A stretch of 64,000 nt of DNA from Membranipora membranacea (Eukaryota; Bryozoa; Gymnolaemata; Cheilostomatida; Membraniporidae), in NCBI GenBank assembly GCA_914767715.1, contig OU612071.1, forward strand, positions 10,211,493-10,275,492, in the 5' to 3' direction. Shown piece by piece: positions 35,530 to 50,000 of this stretch; position 1 is the stretch's first letter; the number at the start of each line of letters is the position of its first letter. Under the pieces are notes generated by a model. The model was not told the DNA's origin. It saw only the letters and a list, made by a program, of their open reading frames with translations, and ran no database searches. Position numbers and translations under genes: made by a program.

Positions 35530-36238
35530 ACTGTCGGTGGAAAGTATTGTAATAACACAATGATGACAAACCCTGCAGAAGAGCAGACAGCACTGGGTAA
35601 TAGTAATTTCACCAGGTTTGTGTAAATACTTTCTTGCGTTCACTCCATCAAACACAAATACCACATAAATTATCTTGTCAGCTACTATTAATGTACATCA
35701 GCAATCTAATGTCGTGTCATCATATCAAAATCGACAGCATAGACAGAATTAGAATACAATATCTTTCTAACATTTGCAGTTTTCTGTCCTTACAAAATTT
35801 GTGAACGGATCTCCAATATTGTATGGGCAGAGAACTGTGATTGCCAGGAGGATCAACGCATCCTGAACTAGTCGTGGGCGTCTACTCACTTTTTGGTTGT
35901 GATGTGAGTAACTTTTGTCCATTGTGCTTTACCCACTGTGCGTACTAGCTGCGAGACAATTCACACTCAATTAGGGTTGTTATATCCTAATGCTATGCCA
36001 ATATTCTAGGGATTTGTTAGTTAGCTAGTTTAATAACGATAAAAGGCTTGAAAACAAAGCCCTCCTCAGCTTGTGGTTGAAAATGTTGAAAATAAGACTA
36101 TCGTAATGCATCCAGATATGATGACTCTGTGTCCAAATTTCACACTATTTGACTCGCTAAATTATTATTTATTTTCAGTATGGAAACATGATGGCATCTG
36201 ACGTAACCTTTATAGCTCAACACTTTGTCGTGCATTGA
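35530..36238 (+). pseudogene. Unit-2 copy of the three exon candidates, with a stop
   Basis: The first exon (35530-35615) and third exon (start 36179) are open as in unit 1. The second exon, starting at 35831, reads AGA GAA CTG TGA, so TTA became TGA at 35838-35840. About 85 bases upstream of its acceptor are also deleted. If unit 1 codes for a protein by this path, unit 2 does not. Confidence 0.4.
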
Positions 36239-37396
36239 CCATGACGCCATTTTGGAGTCGGAAAGTATCAGATAACGGTATGTCATTTCACAATTTTTGC
36301 ACTGTATTGGAAAAGTAATGTTGCAAGGGGGGTGGTCAAGGGAGCTCGCCAACTGTTTTATTCAATACCCCAGGGTATTTCAACACAGGATTATATATAA
36401 TCTGTAAAACAAAGGTCCCCTAAAATCCAATTTTCAATAACTACCAGAGAAATTTAATCTAATCAGGTCAATGATGACATTATAACCTTTAACTGAATTT
36501 GCTATGAAATCCTGGACAAAATACCGTAGAGAATTTTGATGATATAATATAGATGATTAGATGACTACCTGCCTGGTCTCATTGAACCCAAGAAATTTGC
36601 AGCACCATACTAATGCTTGCTGCTAATGCTGCTTAGAGTGTTATAACCCTCATATTGCAGTTCAAGAAACGTATTTCCTTCAAATTTATTTGACTTTTTC
36701 AAAATTTACAAGGATGCGAAAAAAGGTGTAGCTTTAGGTGATGATAAATATCAAATTTTGTGTTTAGCATGTCTGTCATGGAGGCAAGTTCACCCCTAGG
36801 GTTACCTCATGTGAACCCTTTAGCTTGTGATATTCAAAACTGTTCAATAGTACACATATGTAGGCCAAAGGTACACACTATGTACCCCAAGGGTACCTAT
36901 GTCATATGAACCCTAAAAATCTGGGCAACCGTAAAGTTGTTCGCCTACAAATACCATCAATGATGCATTGATGAATGAAGATCAAATAGATTGCCCATTG
37001 ATATTTACGGAGAGGTCTGCACATACTGACAAAGCTCCAGTAGATTGCTCATGGTGAAGGCTCCATAGTGGCAAATCTTCCACGATGAGGAATCTGCTAT
37101 GTTTAGATTGTACAAACGTCATTATCTGTCTAGTTGTCCATTTGTGCTATTGATATGTAAACCTATCAGAGTTAATAGCATGATATGTTTCGTAGTTGTC
37201 TCAGCTCCCACAAAAGAAGGGAAACCCCTTGACCTTTATAGCACAATACTGGTAACTATAAAGTTTATCGAAATAGTATTAATCATATCTGCATGATGTT
37301 CCAAGCCGAACAAGGATATAGTTTCCTAACATATCGAACAAAGCATGTTTTCTTATCTGTGGTACACATTCAATTTTATTTTTTTGTCGAACTTAG

Positions 37397-37560
37397 GACC
37401 TGTTGGTGACGGTGTTCACATAGTCAGTGGGAGTGATTGTGGAGGTACCAACCACATTTCTCCTTGTGATGGCGCATTAGAATGTTGCACCATCAAACAA
37501 CATGCAAATGAAAGGAGGATATACTTCAGCGCTATTTCATCCACTTGTCCCAACCATCGG
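37397..37560 (+). CDS. Cysteine-rich exon, copy 2
   Basis: This has the same length and splice sites as 34409-34572, with one visible replacement (GGTNQIS becomes GGTNHIS). All five Cys codons are kept. The near identity suggests either recent duplication or constraint. Confidence 0.4.
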
Positions 37561-37857
37561 GTAAGTGTTTTAGAACAAAATTATACACTCTTGAAACCTG
37601 GTAAGTTTGAGTGTGTGTCATACCTCATGATGACTTTGAATATGAATGTTTAATTCCTCAATTTATTATAGTCAAAGTAGCTGTGTACTGACTTTCCAGT
37701 CCAGAGTAATTGATATACAAAATCCAACCCGCTTCAAAATGAGGCAAAGTGCCATACTATGACAAAATTATTATCTTAATAATACTAAAATGTAGTTCGT
37801 AATGAGAAAACAGAGAGGCTTGTTTATAATAAAATATAATTTTTTGTAACATTGTAG

Positions 37858-38027
37858 GTGTTGTTTTGTTAAGGCAGAGAGTTTCTGGTAACATCAAGCA
37901 GCTCATTCTAAGGTCAGTCAGTATCTATCAGTATCTACCGAAACATCAGTTATCAGATAAGTGTTTGAAGGACAATGTGGTGCCATATTGTCAAACGTTT
38001 CATTCACTTAGGGCTCATCGTTTGCAG
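37858..38027 (+). CDS. Exon candidate, unrecognised
   Basis: This is open between ACATTGTAG and a CAG|GTGCCA donor, coding for RQRVSGNIKQLILRSVSIYQ and NVVPYCQTFHSLRAHRLQ. The SGNIKQLILR part faintly resembles SLKQLIVR in the exon at 57886-58026. No family is recognised. The counterpart in unit 1 is disrupted. Confidence 0.3.
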
Positions 38028-38071
38028 GTGCCAAGCTCTTGTGTTCTCTGTAGTGATCCCTTTCGAGATCA

Positions 38072-41000
38072 TCAAGTTTTGCTTGGTACCTTGACTCCAC
38101 AGCTTTTAATTTTATCTTTTATTTCCCTATACAATAGTTGGTATCCTACTTTTGCAACTCTGTTTTGGGGGTTCTTCTTGCATTCTTTTCGATTTTTTAG
38201 GTAATTCTTTAATTGTAGTGCTGAATTTTTGACCTCAAATGTCCATAACTCTATCAACGCTTGCTCATCTAAAAAAGAGAGTTCACATTATAATCAAATC
38301 TGACAGTGTTTATATTGCAAAAGATAAATTTACTTGTTTCTATTATTTAGGGATGAAACTCATTGACACAATTACAAACAACATCAATACAGTAGATGGT
38401 TGACTGTCGTGTGTGATGCCTACTAACTGAACTCACTAAGGGCTACCTTATCATCCAACGTCTAAAATCATGTGAGTTTTCTTGTTGCAAGCTATAGTTC
38501 CCTAGTTGATCCGCAATACCAAACACAGTGCTTAGCAGCAGCATCGAACTGCTAATGGTCCTGGTAATATGAGTAAAAAATTATGTTCACCCGCTGTCCA
38601 GGTTTGTCCATCTTCTTTGCCCTTGCCATCATGAGCTAGAAATAAAAATATCGACTAGTAGCATAAAACTTGTGTCATTTGGAAGCAACATTTTGTACCA
38701 GCTATCAAATTCACATGTTGGGCATGAGGCATTATATCAACTCGCTATGAAACCGGAACTCAAGATCTATGTCTAAAGACGCTTTGTATGATCATGAGGG
38801 AGTGAGGGTTTTTTTGTCATTAAACGAGGTGAGGCAGGGATCAAATCTAACGCATTGGTACAGAAATAGAGAGCTGACACTGATTCAATATTCACCATAT
38901 TCCTACCTTATAGCACATTTAACCCGAGCTGTTCTCTCTTGGCCTTTATAACCATGTAACCCATGATAGATGCATATGGACATGATAGACTTGATATATA
39001 TTTATTTTTACTTACCAGTAGCCGAAACTTCAGGAGAGGCAGGTGCATCATCTGACTTTTCTATGTGAACAAGAAATCAGAAGTAATTGAACAGCGAAAG
39101 TTATAGGTAATTAAACATTTAATTTCTCTTGGGTGAACCTAATGGTCACATTACTATCCATTCTCTTGGTCTTTATAAACATTTAATCAAAAAAATATGT
39201 GGCTCAAAAAACGGTGTACCAGATTCTTACAGTGCAAAATTTTTTTTTTTTCGGTACCGACTAACAAATTCATGCGGCGGCATTATAATGAATGTTTAAT
39301 TCATACAGATTTTGATATTTTGGTCATTATATAAGAATATACTGCCTGAATACAAGCTGTAGCAGGAAAAAAAATTATTTGTGGTGAGGCTGTATACTGA
39401 CTCTCGTGATCCTGACTGGGCATGTAGATTTATTGGTGAGGCTAAGTTTTTTGCATGACAATGTCAGACTTGGATGTACTTATTTTAACTTACCAGTAGC
39501 CGAAACTTCAGGAGAGGCAGTTATGTCATCTGACTTTCCTATGTGAACAAGAAATCAGAAGTCATCAAACAGTGCAAACTATAGGTATGCGTTTCTGGTC
39601 TAGAACAAATTTGGTTATTTCATAGCAAACAGGAAATTCACAGTCAGTCACCATTCACAGTGGAATCTCATAAATTATAGAAAATAATAAGTCCAACACA
39701 TCACCATTATACAAGAATATTTTCTACATCAGCATTATATGTTCCTTGTTCCTGTGACAGTGCTTGATCGCCATATAAGATAGGTTCGACTCTTTGACAT
39801 TTGTAATGCAATGTTGTATTCCTCAAACAGAGCTTCATTAAACCCCGCTATCCTTATGTCACTTGTCTCAGGAATAGGTTATATCAGGTAAAATAATTTA
39901 ACATGCCAATGTTTCATGGTCGATTTGTTTTCAGCACCTACCTGAAGCTATATCATTTGAGATGTTCTTGGGGAATACTTCAACACGTGATGTTGACTCT
40001 GTGGGAGGTTTGACAGCATCCAGTGATAATCCTTCTACGATGCCTGCAAAATGAACGGCACCTGATGTCTATACGAGCGGTAAGTGATACTCGTTGATCA
40101 CAGTCTCAAGTCTCAAGAACATGGCAAATAAGTCTTCATTTGGTCAGAAATCCTGAAGACTCAAGTCCGGTCTTAAAACTTGAGAACAAATTACCTGACT
40201 CAGTCTGAATGCATTAGCTGGCTTGAGATTATGTATTATGACAAAGTGATATCAAGTCCCTTAATGCAAAACTTACTTTCGTCTTCCCAGTCAGTGTCAC
40301 TATCGTAATGGTCCTCACCATCCTGACAATCTAACTCCTTTATCTCATCTATCTCCCTACCACCTAGGGCTGCATCTGAAATATTCACACTCTTGTCGTA
40401 ACCTATTCGCAATCATGTCACTTGTAACATTGAGCAATATATGTGAGAAAAACCAGTCAATTACTGCCGCGGTGACATTGGAAAGATCAAATGAAATAAC
40501 TAATTTTCCTTTGTTTAAAATCCTCACCCTCAGAATATCCAAAAAGGTCTGTTAAAACTTTGAATCCAAGGCTCTCATAGTCTCTCTTGACTGATACCCA
40601 GTGTCGCTCGGCCTCCTTTTCCACCTGTTTCATACTGCAATTCCTAAAAGAAATTTTGGTCTCTATATTTTAAAGGAAAAATGAATTCAAACATTTCAAG
40701 AGCCACAACGGACCTTTCAAGTTAACCTTTGACAAGCCTTACTTTTAATCTACAACACTATTTATCTCATAATGGAAATTGAGGTCACAAACTAACTAAC
40801 TCCAACTCTTATGATAGCAGCCATTGTGAGGTCTTAATGACATAGATTTCATGCAATCAATGCACTATGAAAGTAAACTCTTCCCAGTTAATGGCCAGAT
40901 TAATACGCAACCCTAAATATTGTTTTTTAATGAAATATAATATACCTCATGTTACGGACACTTCCATGTCCACAGACACTATCTTCTTCACTGTCTTGAA

Positions 41001-44000
41001 ACACGATAGCCCCATTCTCTAGAGTAGTGTACCAAACACCTGGCCCATGCTTAATGTAGTCAGCAATACGTTTTAATGTCCATACGGTTGCCATCTGTAA
41101 TAAAGTAAAATATTTGTTGCAATGGAATACATTCAAATCTACTCCGGAGATTTTAGCGTCTTGTCCTATCTATCCAAAGCTATCTGGTGATACCAAAAAA
41201 GTATGAGGTGTTATTATCTTACTACAGCAGAGTAAAATGATATCCTGGCTAGACTGCAATATGGGAGCCTCTCATTCCATTCATCAACTTACCTTGTTCT
41301 CTGACATAAACTTTCGTGTCAGAATCGTTCTGCTGTTTTTTGGTTTACTCAGTCTCAAATCTGCTGCTGCCAGAGATACCATTGAGTCCTTAGATTTAGA
41401 AGCTGTTGCATCAATGATGATCTTGTATCGTCTCTCTTCATCTTCAATGGCACTCCTAGACTGCATTCGAGTGATAGATGTCAGCAGATAGTTTATATTC
41501 TGACGATTACTACATTCCCCAAACCCTCTGCAATCGCAAATTGGTTAAAAAAATGTATTACCATCTCAACCTGCCAATGTTAGGTTGTAATCAAAATGGA
41601 TCAGTAAAGCACTGCACATAATTTTATAGTGTCATGTCCAATTATGAACATGTTATCAAATTATTTATACAATGATTATCTCAAGTCTACTATTTTCCAT
41701 CTCTGGTATAAAATTTTAATGTAAAATTGTCCCCCACAGCGATAGCCCACTAGATTAATAATTAACTCTAATTAGCTCTATGTATGTAACCAACGCTTCG
41801 ACTTATAAGTTACTCACCTCAAGTCATGGAACTGTCTCATTTCCGCTTCTACAGCTACAGTCAGAAGATATATATACCTGTACATCAATGACATATGAGC
41901 GATTACAGAATGATATGGAGCCCCGAATATCTTTCTGAGAGAGGCAGCTGGATTCTTCGGTTTTCCAAAGATTATTTTGTATCCTGTCGCAAACTCCAAG
42001 ACCTTCAGCTGAAAGCGTAAGACCTTGGTTTCAGTTCTCTTATGGTCCACCTCATATGCCATTTCCTGTATTTGGCACAGGCTGTACAGGGTCTTATAGA
42101 TATGCCTGCATTTACTGTAATAGTAATTGTAATTTTTTATGGTTCAACATTTATTTCCAACAGCAATACTTGGGAACTTTTGAGTTCTAGTTAGGCTTTT
42201 GAGGCCAACCGATCACTTGAATCACTTGATCATCGAAATCCATATTCATCATCATTATTACACATGTAAAAAGAAATGTCAATGAGACCGGCAGTACGGC
42301 TTCCTCTTTTTAGCTATTTCTTAATTGCTGCACTAAGCAAGCAAAATACTTTATCATTGAAACGTCAAACCTGAGGTTTGTGGAGTTCCGATAAACATAA
42401 TCAAGTCATGCTCCCTGGTAACATATCTGATTCATAAACTGTTCATATGACTGTCATGGTCGAAAAACCTCATTTAATGTTTTCTTTTAAACAATAATTA
42501 TAAGAGTCTCCATGTCTATTTGCAATGTGGTATGATCTAAGAATCAACTCTGAAACGAAACAAAGTGTATGCCTGGTATGGTCATAGAATAAATATTTGC
42601 ATATTTTTTCTCACCATGTTTGACACCAACTAGACTACTTACTGATTACAAGCTCACCTGTTGTTTTGATACTTGCCTGCTTGCAGATGCTGAGTCAGGT
42701 TTATCAGGCCTAGCCTATAGTCGCATCCTCGCATAAGTGGCTTTTGACCTGAAAATGAATGATGGAGTGGTAGAGCGGTTCAGCAAAATCCGTTGAAAAG
42801 AACAAGATGTGAATAACAAAGATGTTTAGGTGAGAGCCTCCCCAAACATGACCGATAAATCTCAACCTCAATCAAGCATTTATGTGAGGATGTCGTCCAT
42901 CGAGATCATTATAGTTATATTTGTGCCAAGGTCCAAAAACTTTGAGCTTGACCTCTGTGTCAGCTTTGTCATCAGATCATGATGGAGATGCAAAACAGAA
43001 TATCTCCACCCATCTATTCTTTTGTCCAGCTAATAGTGAAGCTCAATGCACCACCACACATATGACCCACAAAAAAATCATGTCTTAAATCCTCTTAAAT
43101 AATCATGTTGGGCATCCTTAACCCAATAGTAATTAATGGTAGATAAAATAGCCTGACATGGTGGGACAACTCCAATGCAAAGATCTGCCCTACACACGGA
43201 TAGCCACTATATATGTATATATATATGAATGACTCATTGTCCAGGGTTTTTATGGGTACAATAGTGGGATATATAATAGATGACACTGTATTGCACATAT
43301 GCGTGTATATATATATATATATATATACAATCCAGTTTTTCTGCGCTGATTAAAGAGCATAGCATTGATTCAGTATCAAGTCACCTAGGATCTTACCTGT
43401 ATAGGCAGCACAAAACTCTTTCATGGACTTCCTCAATGCCTCATTTTCTCTCTGCCAGTGCAGCTCTTCAAAAATCACTGCAATGACATTCTTCATATCA
43501 TGGATTGGCTCACACATGGCAACTTCATAAAGCTCTAGATTGAGGTCTGATAGGGTGTGCTCCTCTGTTAGTAAGGCAGGTTGCGAGGTCAGACCTGTAA
43601 TATAATAATAACATTTATATCACCAATGTGTAGACTAGCTGTTGGTTTGTAGGCCGATGATTTTACGATTTTCATATAGTTGCAGTGTTGCTGACGGCGT
43701 TTGTTCAAAGCTTACCTCTTAACTCCTTCGCAAGTTTATCTTTGACCTTGTCCCTTAGCCATGTCGGTGGCACATCTCGACCTCTGCGCTCCAACTCATT
43801 GATGCACTTGTTTTTCTGTTGATAAGATGTATAATGATTGACAGTTACCAGTTTATTATGTACAGGAAATGTACATCATGAAATCCTAAATTGATAAGAA
43901 GCCTTTTTTTAAATTCATTTTCTGATACTGATTTTATGAATCTGTTGGCGGCATGATTTGTTTTCGAATAACTGAATGTTGCTTTTTGCAGGCAAGTTGT

Positions 44001-47000
44001 GTAACTCACCTTTTTCAGAGCTCTGAAAGAGTAATCCGGTTTCCAGTCTCCAAAATGTGTGATTCTCTCCTCAAGGCTGGAGAAATATCCGAACTTCAGA
44101 CATGAGTCTGAACGCCTGAACGTCTGACAATGAGCTCCGCACCAGCAGGGATGATGGCTCTTCGGGCCTAACTGGCCCACCTCGAAGGCTCTAGCCGGTA
44201 TGTCACCTGTTGTTGAATGAAAAATTTTTGTATCTATCAAAATTATCCATGTAATGAGACAATAAGAATCCATATTTAAGATTAGATTACCTCACAGAAC
44301 CTCCCCCCTCCCCAAGGTCCACATTATTAGGGTTTCTGTAGGCTAATCCGTGAAGTTTTGTCTCTCCGTCGCTCAATGCCCTGCAGAGTGCAATATATGC
44401 TATTTCTATTATGCTCCGTCTGTGATTTGTAGATAATATTATCAAGTTAACATCTAAATATCTACAAGGTTAAGTTTGAGTCTATATTTGGAACAGTGTT
44501 TCCGACATTGAATTTACAAGCCAACAAGGGTTTTCTTCCGCCTGTAATACATTGAGATTTTCGGTTGGTATTCAGAAATTTGTATCAGGATGACACAACT
44601 ATGCCTGAAATAGGTAGCTTGCTTATTTTAGATACACTTCGTTGTAACTCGGCCCACTATTCCACCTTGTCGGATGATTCTGTCATTACCAACTAACCTC
44701 CGCTGTCTTTGAGAATTTGTGCACATTGCTGTTGGTTCAGCTGTGACAAATCTGTTTTTCTCAGAATTCCCATGTTCCCCATTTGTTGCAAATGGATTTG
44801 CCTGATGACTGCTAATGATATGACTCTGCCATAAATCTGCTTTTCTTCTTTTTGTTCATTTCTGAATGTGAACGTAGTGATCGGACAAATCGCTTGGCCA
44901 ATGTTTATATCCCCACTTAAAATCCTTCTGTCTCGTTCTTTCACTGCAAATAACCCAAATATTTATTATGCTGGGTTAGAGTATCAGACAATTATATTGG
45001 CAAAGTTGTTACGAATATCATCTCCCATTGCTCACCCATATCATATCATTTATTCTTTCGACACCAGGAGTTGTTGTCCTGCCCTTAACTAACCAATGTT
45101 GAAACAATTGAAGGAGGTACCCTACTGAGGATACATTTAATCAGTGTTTTCAAACTACTCTGTTTATACCTAGCTCGTCTGGGTTGGGAGTAGTGCGCAT
45201 CGCAACACCATCAACTTTCCTGTACGTTGCTCTAGCTTGTTTTCTTGTATTGAAAGAGTATCCTAGAGACTTTGCATATTCCTGTATCACCTAAAAGTGT
45301 ATGTTAAATTTTCCATGATTAGTCAACAGTTGGTGGTACAGTATAAAGCTACCATATTTTTCCAACAATATTTAATTCTAAATGTTTTTTCTAACTGTTA
45401 CAGATCTTAATAGACTTGGATGGTTTGCGGGTGTGCAGTATGTTCCCAAACGATGATATGATAGGGTAATGTCAATGATTACCTCAAGTCTACTAGTTTC
45501 CATCTCTGGTATAAAATTTTAATGTAAAATTGTCCTCCACAGCGATAGCCCACTAGATTAATAATTAACTCTATTTAGCTCTATGTATGTAACCAACGCT
45601 TCGACTTATTAGTTACTCACCTCAAGTCATGGAACTGTCTCATTTCCGCTTCTACAGCTACAGTCAGAAGAGATATATACCTGTACATCAATGGCATATG
45701 AGCGATTACAGAATGATATGGAGCCCCGAATATCTTTCTGAGAGAGGCAGCTGGATTCTTCGGTTTTCCAAAGATTATTTCGTATCCTGTCGCAAACTCC
45801 AAGACCTTCAGCTGAAAGCGTAAGACCTTGGTTTCGGTTCTCTTATGGTCCACCTCATATGCCATTTCCTGTATTTGGCACAGGCTGTACAGGGTCTTAT
45901 AGATATGCCTGCATTGACTGTAATAGTAATTGTAATTTGTTATGGTCCAACATTTATTTCCAACAGCAATACTTGGGAACTTTTGAGTTCTAGTTAGGCT
46001 TCTGAGGCCAACCGATCACTTGAATCACTTGATCATTGAAACCCATATTCATCATCATTATAACACATGTAAAAAGAAATGTAAATGAGACTGGCAGTAC
46101 AGCTTCCTCTTTTTAGCTATTTCTTAATTGCTGCACTAAGCAAGCAAAATACTTTATCATTGAAACGTCAAACCTGAGGTTTGTGGAGTTCCGATAAACA
46201 TAATCAAGTCATGCTCCCTGGTAACATATCAGATTCAAAAACTGTTCATATGACTGTCTATGGTCGAAAAACCTCATTTATTGTTTTCTTTTAAACAATA
46301 ATTATAAGAGTCTCCATGTCTATTTGCAATGTGGTCTGATCTAAGAACCAACTCTGAAACGAAACAAAGTGTATGCCTGGTATGGTCATGGAATAAATAT
46401 ATGCATATTTTTTCTCACCATGTTTGACACCAACTAGACTACTTACTGATTACAAGCTCACCTGTTGTTTTGATACTTGTCTGCTTGCAGATGCTGAGTC
46501 AGGTTTATCAGGCCTAGCCTATAGTCGCATCCTCGCATAAGTGGCTTTTGACCTGAAAATGAATGATGGAGTGGTAGAGCGGTTCAGCAAAATCTGTTGA
46601 AAAGAACAAGATGTGAATAACAAAGATGTTTAGGTAAGAGCCTCCCCAAACATTACCGATAAATCTCAACCTCAATCAAGCATTTATGTGAGGATGTTTT
46701 CCATCGAGATCATTATAGTTATACTTGTGCCAAGGTCCAAAAACTTTGAGCTTGACCTCTGTGTCAGCTTTGTCATCAGATCATGATGGAGATGTAAAAC
46801 AGAATATCTCCACTCATCTATTCTTTTGTCCAGCTAATAGTGAAGCTCAATGCACCACCACACATATGACCCACAAAAAAAATCATGTCTTAAATCCTCT
46901 TAAATAATCATTAGGCCAGCAGCAGCACCTCACTATTGTTTCATTGTGTGTAAGGATGATGAACAGAGAAAATTAATAGCAAATAATGAAATGATATTTA

Positions 47001-50000
47001 TTATTGTTTGGATTTTTGAAGTGGTACTATTCCATAAGTGGGGCAATAAAAAATGTTTTGCTAAAATTATTTTCTGATGCAGATTCTACAATATTTCTGC
47101 AGAACTATATTGCAAAAGTTACTTGGCAACATTTAGCCAACCAAAATGGATAATTTTGATGATTAGCCAATGACAGTGCAGAGCATTTTTGTTTATAAAA
47201 GATGGCCGCCAACCATGAGGCTTGCTGCATCAATTCCCACAACACAGAGTATATGATAAAATCCACTGATTAAATTGTCACAACAGCACCTGGCCAATGC
47301 TCTGAGCAAAGCTGAGGATTGGGTTGTGCTAGACAAACAGCCTGAGCAGCAGGAAGCTACTGAATTACTCTGGATCAGAGAGATAAGCTACCATCATAAT
47401 GCATATGATCAATGAACTAAACCTTAGTTCATTGATATGATCATGGGATATATATTGTGATAGAATGGAGAAAGATGACAATAGAAATGAACATTCTTTC
47501 TATGCTCACAAAATCTGCTATCTGAGATTTGTATAACAAAACTAGTAGCTGCACAGAAAGCCCACACCAGGAAAAATGTGAGTGTTAAGATGAATGATTG
47601 TGATAGTTTACTTCACTTTCAGGTTTCAATGTTGTTGTTTACTACAAGTACATTTATTTGTTAATTTCATGAACTTACTAGTGTCTCTTCTAGTACTAGT
47701 AGCCTATCCTCATCCCAGGTGTTTCAATGTGATGGTAGGTTATCAATATTATTAGAAAATCAATAATTTAAAAGGATTGGGTTTACGTAAAAAAAATAGG
47801 GTCTATGTAATTGTTGACCTTCCTTCCAGCAAGGAGTAACTTTGCTATTACAGCTTACTCCAGTCCAAATCACAGGCCTTGTGTAGTTGGTGCAAGTCCA
47901 GTGGTCGAGTGCCCCAGTGGTCAAGGCCTAAGAGAGAAAAGGCCTCGACTACTGGGGCACTCGACCACTGGACTTGCACCAACTACAGAAGGACTGTGGT
48001 CCAAATCACTACATTTAAAGCATGCCAGTTACTCATCAGCCTTTTAATGCTAGTGGGACTGGATTGCTGTTACTACTAGCAAGGCGTAACACTGCTGTTA
48101 GCATTATTAGTATTGTTAACGTGTTGTGATAGCAGTGTTATCAAACTATAATTTATGTATTTAGAATGAAGATACATCTAGTAGTGATGATGACAACGGA
48201 AACAAGGCGACAGCTTGGTTACTCTTTACTGTTCAGTGTTTATGAATTACAAATGCTCAATTCGTTTTTTTTTTCAGCTGGCTTGTACCAAGCGGCTCAA
48301 GCTAATGAAATAGAGAGCTTACTATTATATATTTAAAAACTCTGATGGTGTGGCAGGAGAAGCACACTACCATCAATTACTATTCCAGGAAGACTTATGA
48401 AAGGTGAAGGATAGTTCAAAACCTTGAAAACTCTAGAGGAGTAAATAGTTTGCTGGAGGAGATGTTCACCATATCACACACTCCTAAGACAGGTGACATC
48501 CAAGCCTTACTTCATTTAGACTCTCACATCAGCTTGCCAAAAGTTAGTGCTAGCTAACATTAAGTCACCCATAAACTAGCTAAACTAAGCCAAATATTAC
48601 TCCTCTAGGGTAACTATAGGTTATTTCTGTAGTGTTATATCTATTTCAGCATCTATGTTTTATTTAAAGAAGAGTCTGCTTGTAAAATATGTGTAGGGTG
48701 ATGCCATAGGTCTAAGCAGTTGACATCCATTACAAGAAAGCCATAACCCCCCTTCCTCCCCCGTGTTTATATATCTACTTGCTTGTAATACGAATAACAT
48801 ATTCCTCCAACAGATTTGTTCTGCAAGCTCTTTAACTTAGCTGCTAGATGTGATGTGAGATAGAATCATTTTTTGTTCAAAGGTTGTTCTACCTCCTGCT
48901 GTTAACTTGAGTTGAGATCCAGTTATGCGATTATATTTCCGCTCCTTAATCTTGAGTTTCATCATTCTTTCAGTGATACAGCGAAGGAAGAACCACGCAA
49001 AGGGCTTAAATTAACTATTCCAATCATAGATCATTGCCAAAGTCCAAGACTAAGAAGCACCAAGTTTAACAAGATGACCAAGTACAAAAATACTCTGCAT
49101 GCATTTGTGTCAAAGCATGTTTTCACATGAATTTTATATTCTTGATGTCCTTTGTTGCATGCCCACATGTTGACATAGGTCACATTGCAGGTATGTGTTT
49201 TACTGCTGTATATATTCATTTGATACAGGCTTGTACCAATATCTACTTTCCAATTAGTCAATGAAGAGGATTTGTACTTTGAATGTATTTTTCAATACTG
49301 GTTTTCACAGCAGGAAATACTCCTTTTTTTTGCTTTCCTTCTTGTTTACACAGGTCATATTATTGTTGGTATTCACTTATTGTATTTTTATGTAACAATT
49401 TGATATATGTTTGTACATATATCTCACCTTCCAATTAGCCATTGACTGGATTTTTACCTTGATAAAGAATGTATTATATCAATACAGGTTTTCGATGCAT
49501 TTGATAAGCACATTAATTCGTCTTTCTTTGCTTTCCTTCACGTTGACACTGGTCACATTGTGGATATATCTTTGTTTATACTGGTGTGTACTTGTATTGC
49601 ACCTCTCAATAAGTCAATAAAGAGTATCTGTTTGTGCCTTGGTAGATAATACGCATACAGAATGCTCATTAAAAAACGAAATTTTGCAACTTTTTTGTCT
49701 TTACTTAGCCTCTGTAGAAAGAATATGCACTCTGAGAGTTATGAACTTTACATAATTGGGTTCGCAGCGAGATTCGGGTCTAGTTTCACTCAATTCTAGG
49801 TAACCCCAGAGAGATAATTATTATTAAATGCAATTTTTTGATCACTCATTGGCAAGAAGTTTCTGGACTCTACCTGTTTTTCGCATCTTAACAGTTTTTC
49901 ACATCTTAACTGGATCCACCCTGTCCCCATATATTCCCAATTCATAATTAGACTGCTACCAGTTATTTTATAATAGGGTCTTCTTATAAAAAGATAATGA

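Larger units (their letters stand above)
35217..38138. repeat. 3.0 kb tandem duplication, unit 2
   Basis: This second unit is collinear with 32,133-35,212. Its right end lies inside the terminal exon of the large minus-strand gene (38268-38072), so unit 2 is contiguous with the original gene and unit 1 is the copy, or recombination placed the junction there. Confidence 0.95.

Noticed and set aside
43280-43486. Plus-strand ORFs across the AT microsatellites and exon 8
   Set aside because: They translate the TA repeat and the antisense of a supported exon.
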